Source: SG8-30 sp963695155
Lineage (GTDB): Bacteria > Pseudomonadota > Gammaproteobacteria > Steroidobacterales > Steroidobacteraceae
Assembly (NCBI GenBank): GCA_963695155.1
Contig: CAVOGD010000001.1
Location: 1-64,000 of the forward strand
Direction of reading: 5' to 3'
DNA length: 64,000 nt
Positions 35,687 to 44,518 of this stretch are shown here, one piece after another. Position 1 is the stretch's first letter; every line of letters begins with the position of its first letter. The notes beneath the pieces were generated by a model. It searched no databases and was not told where the DNA came from. It was given only the letters and a program-made list of their open reading frames with translations. Made by a program: the position numbers and the translations under genes.

Positions 35687-38179
35687 TCAGAAGCGGTAAC
35701 CCAGCGAGAGGCCTATGGTCCGCGGCAGCGCAATGAAGTCCCGCGAGTTGTTGCCATAGTAGTTCTGGCTGGCCGACGTGTTCGAACCACCGATCAGGAA
35801 CGGGAAGGCGCCGGTCGTGCCTTCTTCATTGAACAGGTTCTTCACGAACAGCGATGCGCTCCAGGCGTCCTTGCTGATCGTGCTGCTCAGGTTCCAGATC
35901 TGGAAGCTGCCGATCTCGGCATAACTCCTGGAGAACACCGAGTTCGGCGCATAGTTCGCCGACAACGGGTTGGCGCTGTCGTTGCAGTTGCCGATGGCAT
36001 TGAAGCTCGTCAGGCAGTTGTCGTCGCCAATGCTGTTCACCACGTCCGACTGGTAATAGCCGTTGAGCACCGTGTTCACCTCGATGCCGCTGGCCAGCGT
36101 CATGTCGTGGCCCAGCGACACGTTGAATACGTGCTTGGCCGTGCCCGGCAGCCGGTCGCCGTCCGCAGCGATCCGGTCCGTGTACAGGGCCGGGTTGCCG
36201 TAGAACGAATTGCCGGCCGGCTGGTACACGTCGGCGGTCAGCTCGGCATCGGCGTACGTATAGCCGAGGCTGTAGCTGAGGTCGTCGGTCACGTGGCCCG
36301 AAATCTCCACCTCGAAGCCGCGAGTGCTGGCCGATTCGCCGTTGACGGCCGCAAAGAAGCCCCAGTTCGAGGTCGCCGTGTTCAGCTGCGGGTCGTTCCA
36401 GTCCGTGTAGTAGATAGACGCCGCGTACGCGATCCTGCCGGTCGTGCCCTTGTAACCCAGCTCGAAGTTGTCCACCGAGTCCGAGTCGAAGGTGAAGAAG
36501 GCGGGGTTCTCCGCGTACTTGCCCGTGGTTGGCACCGCGTTGGCGCCGGCGTGCCGATAGCCCTGCGAGTAAGTCGCATAGACCATCGAGTCGTCGGTCA
36601 CGTCCCAGGCCAGGTTGACCTTGGCGAGGAAGTCGTCGTCGCTGATCGTCTCGGACGCCGTGCCGGGCGGGAACCAGACCGAGTAGATGGGCACGTCCAC
36701 CAGGGCGTCGACGTCGACCTTGTTGTCGAAGTAGCGGCCACCCAGGGTGAGGTGCCAGCCCTCGGCGAAATTGATCGTCACCTCGCCGAAGATGGCCTTT
36801 TCCTCGTACTTCTGCTGGCGCCGGAACAGGAAGTCCTGGTTCGTCGCGTACGGGGCAAGGCCATACCAGTCGAGCGCATCGAGGTAGGGGATGTAGCCGA
36901 CCAGGTAGCTGTTCTGGCCCAGGTCGTAGTCCTGGTCCATGTAGTACAGGCCGACCGTCCAGTCGACCTTGTTGTCGCCGCTGGACACGAGGCGCAGTTC
37001 CTGCGTGACTGCCGAGTCGTCGTAGAAGCGCTCGGCCTGCGCGATCGGCCGTGGCGAGCTGCCGTAGAAGGCGAACCAGCCGTTGCGCGCATACACGCCA
37101 GAGTTGTCGCTGATGCCCGTGCCGGTGTGCTTGTAGTGCGACGTGCTGGACGTCAGCGTCGCGAAGCCGAGGTCCACCTCCATTTCCAGCGCCGTCATCT
37201 CCACTTCCCTCTCGGAAGGCTCCAGCTGGATCGCGCCGAACGCGTACTTGCCGTAACTGCCGCCGTTCACCAGGTCGGGACCCCGCGTGACCTGCCGCCG
37301 CGCGCCGACCTCGTCCTTCTGCCACTGGTACGAAAGCTGCGCATTGAAGGTATCGCTGGGCTCGAAATAGGCCGCGGCGCGCCCGTACTTGATGTCCACG
37401 TCGTCGGCGTCCTTCACGCTGCGGTAGACCGGCGTCGAGGTCAGGACGTTGCCGCTCACCACCGGGTCGCCGTTGGCGTCCAGCGTATAGACGTGCGGGT
37501 AATCGACGATGCCGTCGTTCTTGACCTGGCCCGCGTTGAGCCGCAGCGCGAACGTGTCGCCCAGCGGGATGTTCAACAGGATGTCGGGGTTCAGGTTGTG
37601 GCCGTCCGAGCCGTCCGTCTGCCCGTAGGCAATGCTGGCATGGCCGCTGAACTTGCTGGCGTCCGGCTTGTTCATGATGTAGCGCACGTTGCCGGCCAGC
37701 GATCCGGACCCGTACAGCGTGCCCTGCGGGCCCCGCAGGACTTCGATGCGCTCGATGTCCTTGAGGATGAAGTTGCCGAACAGGGCCGTGTTGTCCACAT
37801 ACGTCGCCACGGTCGGCGGCGCCGCCAGCGGGACGTCGCCGTTGACGCCCGCATCGACGTTGACGCCGCGGATGACGATGCCGTTGGTCACGCCCGAGTT
37901 GCGGTAGCCGCGGTCGAACATCGAGACGCCGGCCATCGAACGCAGGGCGTCGACGGAGTCGATGATGTTGGCCTCCTGCAGCGCCGTGCCGCTCACCGCG
38001 GAGATGTTGAAGGGGATCTCCTGGACCGTCTGCTCGCGCCGCGTCGCCGTGACGATGATCTCGCCGAGCGCGGTGGCTGCCGGCGCGGCCTGCGCGTGGG
38101 CGACGCCCGAGCCCCCCGCGAGGATGCTCGAAACGGCCAGGGCAATCGCCGATTTCCGGCAGGTGGGCTCGTGTGTCAT
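35687..38179 (-). CDS. TonB-dependent outer-membrane receptor
   Basis: An 830-residue receptor. Signal peptide (cleavage after GVAHA), TonB box-like EIIVTATRREQ, plug domain with RIEVLRGPQGTLYGSGSLAGNVRYIM, and a long beta-barrel ending in the terminal aromatic LSLGYRF. No carboxypeptidase-like N-terminal extension. It belongs to the receptor type whose plug has 'RR-x-Q-x-x-Q-E-x-P' and which often handles organic nutrients rather than siderophores. Followed by an attenuator and preceded (62 bases) by a C-N hydrolase gene, so the operon couples uptake with amide or nitrile hydrolysis. Confidence 0.92.
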   Translation of the reverse strand: MTHEPTCRKSAIALAVSSILAGGSGVAHAQAAPAATALGEIIVTATRREQTVQEIPFNISAVSGTALQEANIIDSVDALRSMAGVSMFDRGYRNSGVTNGIVIRGVNVDAGVNGDVPLAAPPTVATYVDNTALFGNFILKDIERIEVLRGPQGTLYGSGSLAGNVRYIMNKPDASKFSGHASIAYGQTDGSDGHNLNPDILLNIPLGDTFALRLNAGQVKNDGIVDYPHVYTLDANGDPVVSGNVLTSTPVYRSVKDADDVDIKYGRAAAYFEPSDTFNAQLSYQWQKDEVGARRQVTRGPDLVNGGSYGKYAFGAIQLEPSEREVEMTALEMEVDLGFATLTSSTSHYKHTGTGISDNSGVYARNGWFAFYGSSPRPIAQAERFYDDSAVTQELRLVSSGDNKVDWTVGLYYMDQDYDLGQNSYLVGYIPYLDALDWYGLAPYATNQDFLFRRQQKYEEKAIFGEVTINFAEGWHLTLGGRYFDNKVDVDALVDVPIYSVWFPPGTASETISDDDFLAKVNLAWDVTDDSMVYATYSQGYRHAGANAVPTTGKYAENPAFFTFDSDSVDNFELGYKGTTGRIAYAASIYYTDWNDPQLNTATSNWGFFAAVNGESASTRGFEVEISGHVTDDLSYSLGYTYADAELTADVYQPAGNSFYGNPALYTDRIAADGDRLPGTAKHVFNVSLGHDMTLASGIEVNTVLNGYYQSDVVNSIGDDNCLTSFNAIGNCNDSANPLSANYAPNSVFSRSYAEIGSFQIWNLSSTISKDAWSASLFVKNLFNEEGTTGAFPFLIGGSNTSASQNYYGNNSRDFIALPRTIGLSLGYRF

Positions 38180-38241
38180 GACGGCTGTTCTCCAGGCTGG
38201 TTGAATGCGGGTACTCGCTGCTGTAACAGGTCCTGTGGAAG

Positions 38242-39093
38242 CTACTCGCGGCCGGGCAATTCGAGCGGCCCGAGCGCGTTCAATGCGTCGAATGCCAGGC
38301 GGCGGTCTCCGCAGGCGGGAAAATCGACCGCCCGGTCGCGAAAACTCTTCAACACCTGGCCGATGCCGTTCCAGCCGCGCCGGCGAACGCGGCGGACCAG
38401 CTCGAGGTCGACCTCGACGGGAAATATCTCGCGCCCGCGGCCCGCCTGGTAGATGACCTCACCACCGGGTCCGCAGACGATCGACTGGCCGAAGCCCAGC
38501 TGGCCGGCGACGTTGATGTCGAAGAAATAGCATTGGTTGCTGGCGGCATTGGCCCGCGCGATCGCCAGTTCCACGTCGCGGTCGATCGTGTTGGTCATCG
38601 AGGGGTGCAGGATCACCTCGGCACCCATCGCGGCGAGCGTGCGCGTGGTCTCCGGGAACCACATGTCGTAGCAATTGGACAGGCCGAAGCGCCCCACGTC
38701 CGGCACGTCGAAAACGACGAAGTCCCGGCCCGGGGTCACGCCCGTCTCGTAGGGCAGGAACGGGAACATCTTGCGGTGGCGCGCGACGACCTCGCCCGCC
38801 GGATTGATGACGGGCGTGAGGTTGTGCACCGCGTCGCCCTCACGCACGTAGAAGGACCCCGGGACGAGCCAGATGCCCAGCGCCCGCGCGACGCGGCAGA
38901 ACGCCTGCTCCGTGGGGCCGGCAGGCGGCTCGGCCCGCGCCGTGCCCGAGCCATGCGCCGACAACTCCCCGAGCACGACCATCTGCACCCACGGGAACCG
39001 CGCGGCCACCGACTCGATTTCGGAGCGCAGGTAAGCCAGGTTGTCGCCGCGGGCGACCTCCAGCTGCAATCCTGCAATCGCGAAAGTAGCCAT
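38242..39093 (-). CDS. carbon-nitrogen hydrolase (nitrilase superfamily amidase)
   Basis: A 283-residue member of the nitrilase superfamily with the Glu-Lys-Cys triad E43 (LGELSAHG), K108 (RHRKMFPF) and C141 (SNCYDMWFPE). It most resembles the aliphatic amidase / N-carbamoyl-hydrolase branches, though the substrate is open. The ATG at 39093 (MATFAIAGLQ) is the family-like start. First gene of the minus-strand operon and divergent from the LuxR-type regulator at 39174. It presumably releases ammonia or an amine from the compound brought in by the adjacent TonB receptor. Confidence 0.85.
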   Translation of the reverse strand: MATFAIAGLQLEVARGDNLAYLRSEIESVAARFPWVQMVVLGELSAHGSGTARAEPPAGPTEQAFCRVARALGIWLVPGSFYVREGDAVHNLTPVINPAGEVVARHRKMFPFLPYETGVTPGRDFVVFDVPDVGRFGLSNCYDMWFPETTRTLAAMGAEVILHPSMTNTIDRDVELAIARANAASNQCYFFDINVAGQLGFGQSIVCGPGGEVIYQAGRGREIFPVEVDLELVRRVRRRGWNGIGQVLKSFRDRAVDFPACGDRRLAFDALNALGPLELPGRE

Positions 39094-39173
39094 GGACGAT
39101 CGCAAGCCCCCCCTGCGCGGCCTCTGGATCCGGGTCCGGGTGCTAGTATTTACCGATAGTGAGATCGGGCAAT
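39094..39173. promoter_or_regulatory. divergent promoter region with dyad CCGAT-N6-ATCGG
   Basis: An 80-base divergent gap between the C-N hydrolase operon and the LuxR-type gene. On the plus strand an extended -10-like TGCTAGTAT lies at about 39141-39149. A short dyad CCGAT (39153-39157)/ATCGG (39164-39168) follows. It could be the regulator's operator, but the half-sites are short. Confidence 0.4.
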
Positions 39174-40013
39174 ATGGCTGAAGGCGTAGAAGGCGGCAGC
39201 GTGCCGGGCGAGGAGCCCCCGTGGGTCAACCTGCTGCGCGACGGATTGCCCCGCGTGGCGGCGAGCACCGGCACCGCGCAGTTCGCACCGCGGGTGGTCG
39301 ACGTGCTGCATCATGTCCTGCCGTTCGACTGGTGGATGGTGATGATCTACCGCCAGCACGCGAATCCTGAGATGCTGAGCGAGAACTTCACGGGCAGCTG
39401 GCGCGTGAAGGGCCTGACCACCTATGTCGGCAGCTTCTACGTCCTCGACCCCTTCTACGTCATGAGCCTGTCGCTGGATCACCCGGAGGTCTGCCGGCTC
39501 GGCGACATCGCCCCGGACGGTTTCCTCGACAGCGAGTACCACCGTGCGCACTACGCATCCGGGCGCATCGGTGACGAGGTGGGTTACCTGTGGCCGCTGG
39601 AACCAGGCGTGACGATGGCCGTGAGCCTGGAGCGCTCGGAGAATGGTGCGGCCTTCAGCGATGCCGAGGTCGGCCACCTGGAGGACGTACAGCCGCTGCT
39701 GTACGCGCTCGCCTGCAGGCACTGGGGCATGGTGCGCTCGCTGGCCGCACCCGCGCGTGAACTGGAACTCGGCCGGCTGGTGCAGGAGGCCGCGGCCAAT
39801 TTCGGCCGCAAGCTGCTGACGCCGCGCGAATGCGAGGTGGTCAAGCTGGTGCTGCGCGGCTACTCGACCAAGTCCATCTCGCAGGCGCTGGGCATCTCCC
39901 CGGGCACGGTCAAGGTCCATCGCGAGAACCTGTACGGCAAGCTCGGGGTCTCGACCCAGGCCGAGCTGTTCAATCTGTTCATCGCATCGGTCTCGGAGAC
40001 CCCCACCGCCTGA
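39174..40013 (+). CDS. LuxR-family transcriptional regulator
   Basis: About 279 residues from the ATG at 39174 (a GTG five codons earlier is possible). The C-terminus is a clear LuxR-type HTH: LTPRECEVVKLVLRGYSTKSISQALGISPGTVKVHRENLYGKLGVSTQAEL. The N-terminal ~200 residues look like a ligand-binding alpha/beta domain with a Y-x3-F-Y-x2-DP segment recalling autoinducer-binding LuxR proteins, but without clear acyl-HSL hallmark residues. Divergent from the five-gene operon at 31058-39093, which it probably controls in response to the substrate or a signal. Confidence 0.85.
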   Translation: MAEGVEGGSVPGEEPPWVNLLRDGLPRVAASTGTAQFAPRVVDVLHHVLPFDWWMVMIYRQHANPEMLSENFTGSWRVKGLTTYVGSFYVLDPFYVMSLSLDHPEVCRLGDIAPDGFLDSEYHRAHYASGRIGDEVGYLWPLEPGVTMAVSLERSENGAAFSDAEVGHLEDVQPLLYALACRHWGMVRSLAAPARELELGRLVQEAAANFGRKLLTPRECEVVKLVLRGYSTKSISQALGISPGTVKVHRENLYGKLGVSTQAELFNLFIASVSETPTA

Positions 40014-40055
40014 GCCCGGGTCCTTGCCCATGAGGCGGGATCACCTGCGCCGCCC

Positions 40056-40061
40056 TATACT
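40056..40061 (+). promoter_or_regulatory. possible -10 element for gabT
   Basis: TATACT lies 52 bases before the gabT ATG; no good -35 at 16-18 nt. It fits a separate transcript from the LuxR-type gene. Confidence 0.4.
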
Positions 40062-40112
40062 TGACGCCCGATCGGCCCTGCCCGGCGCAGCCGGGCCCGC
40101 TTGCGAGGACTC

Positions 40113-41429
40113 ATGAACGCCCAGACCGATTCTGCACGCGTCGCCGCCGCGGCGAAATCCACCAATGCCGCGATCGATGCGCGACGCATCCAGGCCACGC
40201 CGCGCGGCATCGGCATCGGCTTCCAGGTCTATGCGCAGCGCGCGCTGAATGCCGAGCTGTGGGACGTCGAGGGCAAGCGCTACATCGACTTCGGCTCCGG
40301 CATCGCGGTGCTCAACACCGGGCACCGCCACCCGCGCGTCGTGCAGGCCATCGCCCGGCAGCTCGAGTGCTTCACCCACACGGCCTACCAGGTCGTGCCC
40401 TACGAGAGCGTGGTCGAGCTGGCGGAACGCATCAACGCGCTGACGCCGGGCACGCACGCCAAGAAGACCGCCTTCTTTTCCACCGGCGCCGAGGCGGTGG
40501 AGAACGCGGTCAAGATCGCGCGCCATGCCACGCGCCGCCCGGGCGTGATCGCCCTGAGCGGCGGCTTCCACGGCCGCACCTACCTGGGCATGGCGCTGAC
40601 CGGCAAGGTGGCGCCGTACAAGGCCGGCTTCGGCCCCTTCCCCGCCAGCATCTACCACGTGCCCGCGCCCATGGCGCTGCACGGCGTATCGGTCGAGGAT
40701 TCGCTGCACGCGATCCAGCAGCTGTTCAAGGCCGACATCGAGCCCGAGCAGGTCGCCGCCATCCTCATCGAGCCGGTGCAGGGCGAGGGTGGCTTCTACG
40801 TGATGCCGCCGGAGTTCCTGCGGGCCCTGCGCGAGCTGTGCGACCGCCACGGCATCGTGCTCATTGCCGACGAGATCCAGACCGGTTTCGCGCGCACCGG
40901 CAGGATGTTCGCGATGGAACACAGCGGCGTGCTGCCCGACCTCATGACGCTGGCCAAGAGCCTGGCGGGCGGCATGCCACTGTCGGCCGTGTGCGGCCGC
41001 GCCGAGATCATGGATGCGCCGGCGCCCGGCGGGCTGGGCGGCACCTACGCCGCCAACCCGCTGGCGGTGGCCGCGGCGCTGGCCGTGCTGGACGTGATCG
41101 CGGAGGAGAAGCTGTGCGAGCGCGCCGCGCGCCTCGGCAAGGTGCTGAAGGACCGGCTGACCGCACTGCGCGCCGGCGTGCCGGCGATCAGCGACGTGCG
41201 CGGCCTGGGCTCGATGGTGGCCGTCGAGTTCGCGAAGCCCGACGGCACGCCGGACGCGGATTTCGCCAGGCAGGTGAAGGAGCGGGCCCAGGCTGCCGGC
41301 CTGCTGCTTCTCACCTGCGGCGTCTACGGCAACGTGATCCGCTTCCTGTTCCCGCTGACCATCGAGGACGCGGTGTTCGAGGAAGGCATGGCCATCCTCA
41401 CTGGTGCACTGCAGTCCCGGGCGGACTGA
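40113..41429 (+). CDS. gabT: 4-aminobutyrate aminotransferase (class III PLP transaminase)
   Basis: A 438-residue class III aminotransferase, start ATG at 40113 with GCGAGGAC upstream. The family motifs are in order: FGSGIAVLNTGHRHPRVVQAI, FFSTGAEAVENAVKIAR (phosphate-binding), GGFHGRT (Tyr/Phe-His stacking), IEPVQGEGGF, IADEIQTGFARTGRMF (Asp for PLP) and the PLP lysine in MTLAKSLAGGMP. Converts GABA and 2-oxoglutarate to succinate semialdehyde and glutamate; closely related omega-transaminases (beta-alanine, 5-aminovalerate) cannot be excluded. No gabD adjacent. A terminator follows. Confidence 0.85.
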   Translation: MNAQTDSARVAAAAKSTNAAIDARRIQATPRGIGIGFQVYAQRALNAELWDVEGKRYIDFGSGIAVLNTGHRHPRVVQAIARQLECFTHTAYQVVPYESVVELAERINALTPGTHAKKTAFFSTGAEAVENAVKIARHATRRPGVIALSGGFHGRTYLGMALTGKVAPYKAGFGPFPASIYHVPAPMALHGVSVEDSLHAIQQLFKADIEPEQVAAILIEPVQGEGGFYVMPPEFLRALRELCDRHGIVLIADEIQTGFARTGRMFAMEHSGVLPDLMTLAKSLAGGMPLSAVCGRAEIMDAPAPGGLGGTYAANPLAVAAALAVLDVIAEEKLCERAARLGKVLKDRLTALRAGVPAISDVRGLGSMVAVEFAKPDGTPDADFARQVKERAQAAGLLLLTCGVYGNVIRFLFPLTIEDAVFEEGMAILTGALQSRAD

Positions 41430-41435
41430 CGAAGA

Positions 41436-41469
41436 GAAACCCCGGCCAGGTGCCGGGGTTTCTTCCTGT
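41436..41469 (+). terminator. intrinsic terminator after gabT
   Basis: Stem GAAACCCCGGC/GCCGGGGTTTC with a short loop, then TTCCTG, on the plus strand. The following 41470-41635 shows nothing convincing. Confidence 0.75.
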
Positions 41470-41635
41470 GGTCGGGTGCGACGCCGATGCGCCGCGTCAT
41501 CCTACTTTTCAGCCAGCTTGCGGTCGCTGATCAGCTCGTAGACCCGTGCCCTGCTGCTCGTGCGCCGGCCATGGGCGGACGCACACCAGGTTGCCGGACG
41601 AGCGTTGCCGGCGCAGCGCTGCACGCACCGGCAAC

Positions 41636-41785
41636 TCACAGCGCGAGCATCACCCGCAAACCGTAAGCGAGCATGGCGGTTGCAGCGAGGCCGGCAAGCC
41701 ACAGTGCGGCGAACCAGGCGAGCCGCCGGCCGAGCGTTCCCGGCCTGGAATTGCGGTGCTTCCTGGATTCAGTGGTAGGCCGCAT
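41636..41785 (-). CDS. DUF2474-type small membrane protein associated with cytochrome bd
   Basis: A 49-residue protein: a basic N-terminus (MRPTTESRKHRNSRPGTLGRR), one transmembrane segment (LAWFAALWLAGLAATAMLAYGLR) and a short tail. This pattern and its position directly after cydB match the DUF2474 small proteins linked to cyanide-insensitive-type cytochrome bd oxidases. In E. coli the analogous tiny subunit CydX stabilises the complex. The ATG at 41785 lies 17 bases inside the end of cydB, so translation is coupled. The reading is unaffected by the upstream cydB frame error. Confidence 0.75.
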   Translation of the reverse strand: MRPTTESRKHRNSRPGTLGRRLAWFAALWLAGLAATAMLAYGLRVMLAL

Positions 41786-42795
41786 CCAGCGTCGCCTTGC
41801 CGCGGAACACCCAGTAGACGTGTGCCGTATAACCCAGGATCACCGGCAGCATGATCGCGACGCCGACCAGCATCAGGCCGAGCGCGTTGTCCGCCGCGGC
41901 GGCTTCGCGAATCGTGATGTCGTAGGGAATGATGTTCGGGTAGGTGCTGAGCGCCAGTCCCAGGAATCCCGTGACGAATATTCCGATGGCGGCCAGCAGC
42001 GGGACCAGTTCCGAGCCGGACCGTCCGGCGTGCCACCAGCACAGCACCATCGAGATCCCCGGCAAGCGCCGGCAGCGGTGCAACCTTGACGAAGGTCCCC
42101 CACTCGACGGCGGTCATCGAGACTCCCCAGCGCGCGGCCACGGTCGGATCCACGGACAGCATCGCCAGGCTGACTGCGAAGACGGCAAAGCTGACGCCCA
42201 GCGCCAGGCGCCGCGACCAGCGACGCGCCTTCAGGTTGAGTTCGCCTTGCGTCTTGAGGATCAGCCAGCAGGCGCCCAGCAATGCGTAGCCGATCGCCAG
42301 CGAGACGGCGACCAGCAGGCTGAACGGCGTCAGCCAGTCCCACGGCCCGCCGGCGAAGCTGCGGCCTTCCACCGTGATGCCCTGCAGGAAGCCCCCCAGC
42401 ACCAGGCCCTGCGACAGGCCTGCCACCAGCGAGCCGACGGCGAATGCCGCCGTCCAGAAGCGCTTGCCCGATGCGCCGGCCTTGCCCCGGAACTCGAATG
42501 CGACGCCACGGAAGATCAGCGCAACCAGCATGAAGCCGATAGGCAGGTACATCGCCGGCATCAGCGTGGCGTAGGCGAGCGGAAATGCCGCGAACAAGCC
42601 GCCGCCGCCCAGCACCAGCCAGGTCTCGTTGCCGTCCCACACAGGCGCGATGGAGGCGAGCATCACGTCGCGTTCCGCGTCGCTCGCAAGCGGGAACAGG
42701 ATGCCCACGCCCAGATCGAACCCGTCCAGCACCACGTAGAGAAAGACGGCCGTGGCGATGATGACCGCCCAGATCATCGGCAAGTCGAGCGTCAT
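41769..42795 (-). CDS. cydB: cytochrome bd-type quinol oxidase subunit II (one-base frameshift)
   Basis: CydB of about 341 residues: MTLDLPMIWAVIIATAVFLYVVLDGFDLGVG, the conserved CydB start with the GFDLGVG quinol-oxidase motif, then several membrane helices. The frame runs to LPALAG at about 42060 and then continues one base off as ISMVLCWWHAGRSG through GFLGLALSTYPNIIPYDITI to the stop at 41769. A run of four Cs on the plus strand (42057-42060) should be three. Either a sequencing error or a recent null. The intact cydA and small-subunit gene argue for error. CydB binds and stabilises the haem-bearing CydA. Confidence 0.88.
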
Positions 42796-42799
42796 GACC

Positions 42800-44197
42800 C
42801 TACCTCCCCGGCCCGGACTCGGGCGTGGACGTTACGCCCGCCAGCGCGCCGCCCGGCGCACGGTGCCCTGAATCGGGCGGCGCTTCGCCACTGGTCGGTC
42901 CGCGCGCAATCAACCGCATGATGTACAGCGAGCCGGCCGCGAACACGACCGCATACGTCGCCATGAACACCAGCAGCGACGCGGCCACCTGGCCGCCGGC
43001 GACCGGGGACACGGCATCGGCGGTGCGCAGCACGCCGTAGACAATGTACGGCTGCCTCCCCACCTCCGCCGCGACCCAGCCCGCCAGCACCGAGACGAAC
43101 CCCGACAGCCCCATCGCCACCGCGGCGCCATGGAAGATTCGCGATCTTTCCAGCCTGCCGCGCCACCACAACCAGGTCCCCCACAGCCCCATGGCGATCA
43201 TCGCGAGGCCCAGCCCCACCATGATGCGGAACGCCCAGAACACGATTGCCACCGGCGGCCGGTCCTGCGGGGCAAAGGCGTCGAGGCCGCGCAGTTCCGC
43301 ATTCGTGTCGCCGGCCACGATCCAGCTGCCGATGCGCGGTATGCCGATCTCCATCCGATTGCGTTCCGCCGCCTCATCGGGCCACGCGAACAGCAGGGTC
43401 GGCTGGCCGGACCGGGTCTGCCACCAGCCTTCCATGGCCGCCACCTTGGCCGGCTGGTGTTCCTCGGCGACCACGCCGCTCTCGTGCCCGATCAGCAGTT
43501 GCAGCGGGGCCAGCAGCACGATCATGCCGATGGCCATGCGCCGCATGGTCCGCGTCTCGGCGTCGTCACGGCCGCGCAGCCACAGCCAGCCGGCCGCGCC
43601 CAGCACCGCAAACCCGGTCGTCAGGTAGGCCGCCGCGACCATGTGCATGAGGCGCGTCGGAAACGACGGGTTGAAGATGACTTCCAGCCAGTCCACCGCG
43701 TGGAACAGCCCGTCGCGCACCTCGAAGCCCGCCGGGGTCTGCATCCAGCTGTTGGCGGACACGATCCAGAACGTGGAAACCAGCGTGCCGAACGCCACGC
43801 AGGCGGTCGCGAAGAAATGCAGGCGCGGCCCGACCCTGTTCCAGCCGAACAGCATGACCCCGAGGAAGGAGGCCTCCAGGAAGAACGCCGTCAGGACCTC
43901 GAAGCTGAGCAACGGCCCCAGCACGCTGCCCGTCTGGTCCGCAAAGCCCGCCCAGTTGGTCCCGAACTGGTAGCTCATCACCACGCCGGAGACGACGCCC
44001 ATGCCGAAGGCCAGCGCGAAAATCTTCACCCAGAACAGGTACAGGTTGCGAAAGACCGCCTTGCCCGTCCTGAGCCACAGCGCCTCGAGCACCGCGAGGT
44101 AGCTGGCCAGCCCGATCGTGAAGCTGGGGAAGATGATGTGAAACGCAATCGTGAAAGCGAATTGCAGCCGCGACAGGAAGACGGCATCCCAGTCCAT
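42800..44197 (-). CDS. cydA: cytochrome bd-type quinol oxidase subunit I (CIO type)
   Basis: A 465-residue CydA starting MDWDAVFLSRLQFAFTIAFHIIFP with the His19-equivalent haem ligand in FHIIFP, the second His in RLMHMVAAAYL, and the GWVAAEVGRQPYIVYG motif. The quinol-binding Q-loop is short, as in the cyanide-insensitive (CIO) subclass rather than E. coli CydAB. This terminal oxidase passes electrons from quinol to oxygen under low oxygen or respiratory stress. Four bases separate it from cydB. Confidence 0.92.
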   Translation of the reverse strand: MDWDAVFLSRLQFAFTIAFHIIFPSFTIGLASYLAVLEALWLRTGKAVFRNLYLFWVKIFALAFGMGVVSGVVMSYQFGTNWAGFADQTGSVLGPLLSFEVLTAFFLEASFLGVMLFGWNRVGPRLHFFATACVAFGTLVSTFWIVSANSWMQTPAGFEVRDGLFHAVDWLEVIFNPSFPTRLMHMVAAAYLTTGFAVLGAAGWLWLRGRDDAETRTMRRMAIGMIVLLAPLQLLIGHESGVVAEEHQPAKVAAMEGWWQTRSGQPTLLFAWPDEAAERNRMEIGIPRIGSWIVAGDTNAELRGLDAFAPQDRPPVAIVFWAFRIMVGLGLAMIAMGLWGTWLWWRGRLERSRIFHGAAVAMGLSGFVSVLAGWVAAEVGRQPYIVYGVLRTADAVSPVAGGQVAASLLVFMATYAVVFAAGSLYIMRLIARGPTSGEAPPDSGHRAPGGALAGVTSTPESGPGR

Positions 44198-44379
44198 GGT
44201 GCGCTCTCGAATCCCCGGACTGCGCCAGTGTAGCGACGATCACGTGCCCACAACAGCGAACGCGAGTTCGCGGCCCAGGGCAGGTCCGCAGTCGCTGACG
44301 CGCGTTCGACGCAGCCCCGCGTGAAGAGCCGTGCCGGTTCTGCCGCACTGCAGCAGCACGGCCGTCGAGGCACCGACGC

Positions 44380-44455
44380 TGGTGCCGGGTGCAGGAATCG
44401 AACCCGCGACCTTCTGATTACAAATCAGCTGCTCTACCGTCTGAGCTAACCCGGC
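44380..44455 (-). tRNA. tRNA-Thr (TGT anticodon)
   Basis: A 76-nt cloverleaf beginning GCCGGGTTAGCTCAGACGG, anticodon loop TTTGTAA, T-arm GCGGGTTCGATTCCTGC, encoded CCA (44380-44382). The 182 bases between it and cydA hold no gene I can support. Confidence 0.93.
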
Positions 44456-44518
44456 GCGTCGACGCTGCGCGGCACCGGCATCAGTGCCGGGCCGGTGTGC
44501 AGTGTACCTTCGCCTTCC

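Noticed and set aside
31058..39093. Siderophore uptake operon
   Set aside because: No periplasmic binding protein, ferric reductase, Fur box or siderophore biosynthesis gene; hydrolases and a sulfotransferase fit an organic substrate better.
41502..41702. A 66-residue minus-strand frame ending RARVYELISDRKLAEK, faintly like an excisionase-type helix
   Set aside because: Too short and cysteine/arginine-rich upstream to trust, and it overlaps the DUF2474 gene in another frame; may be a remnant of something lost.
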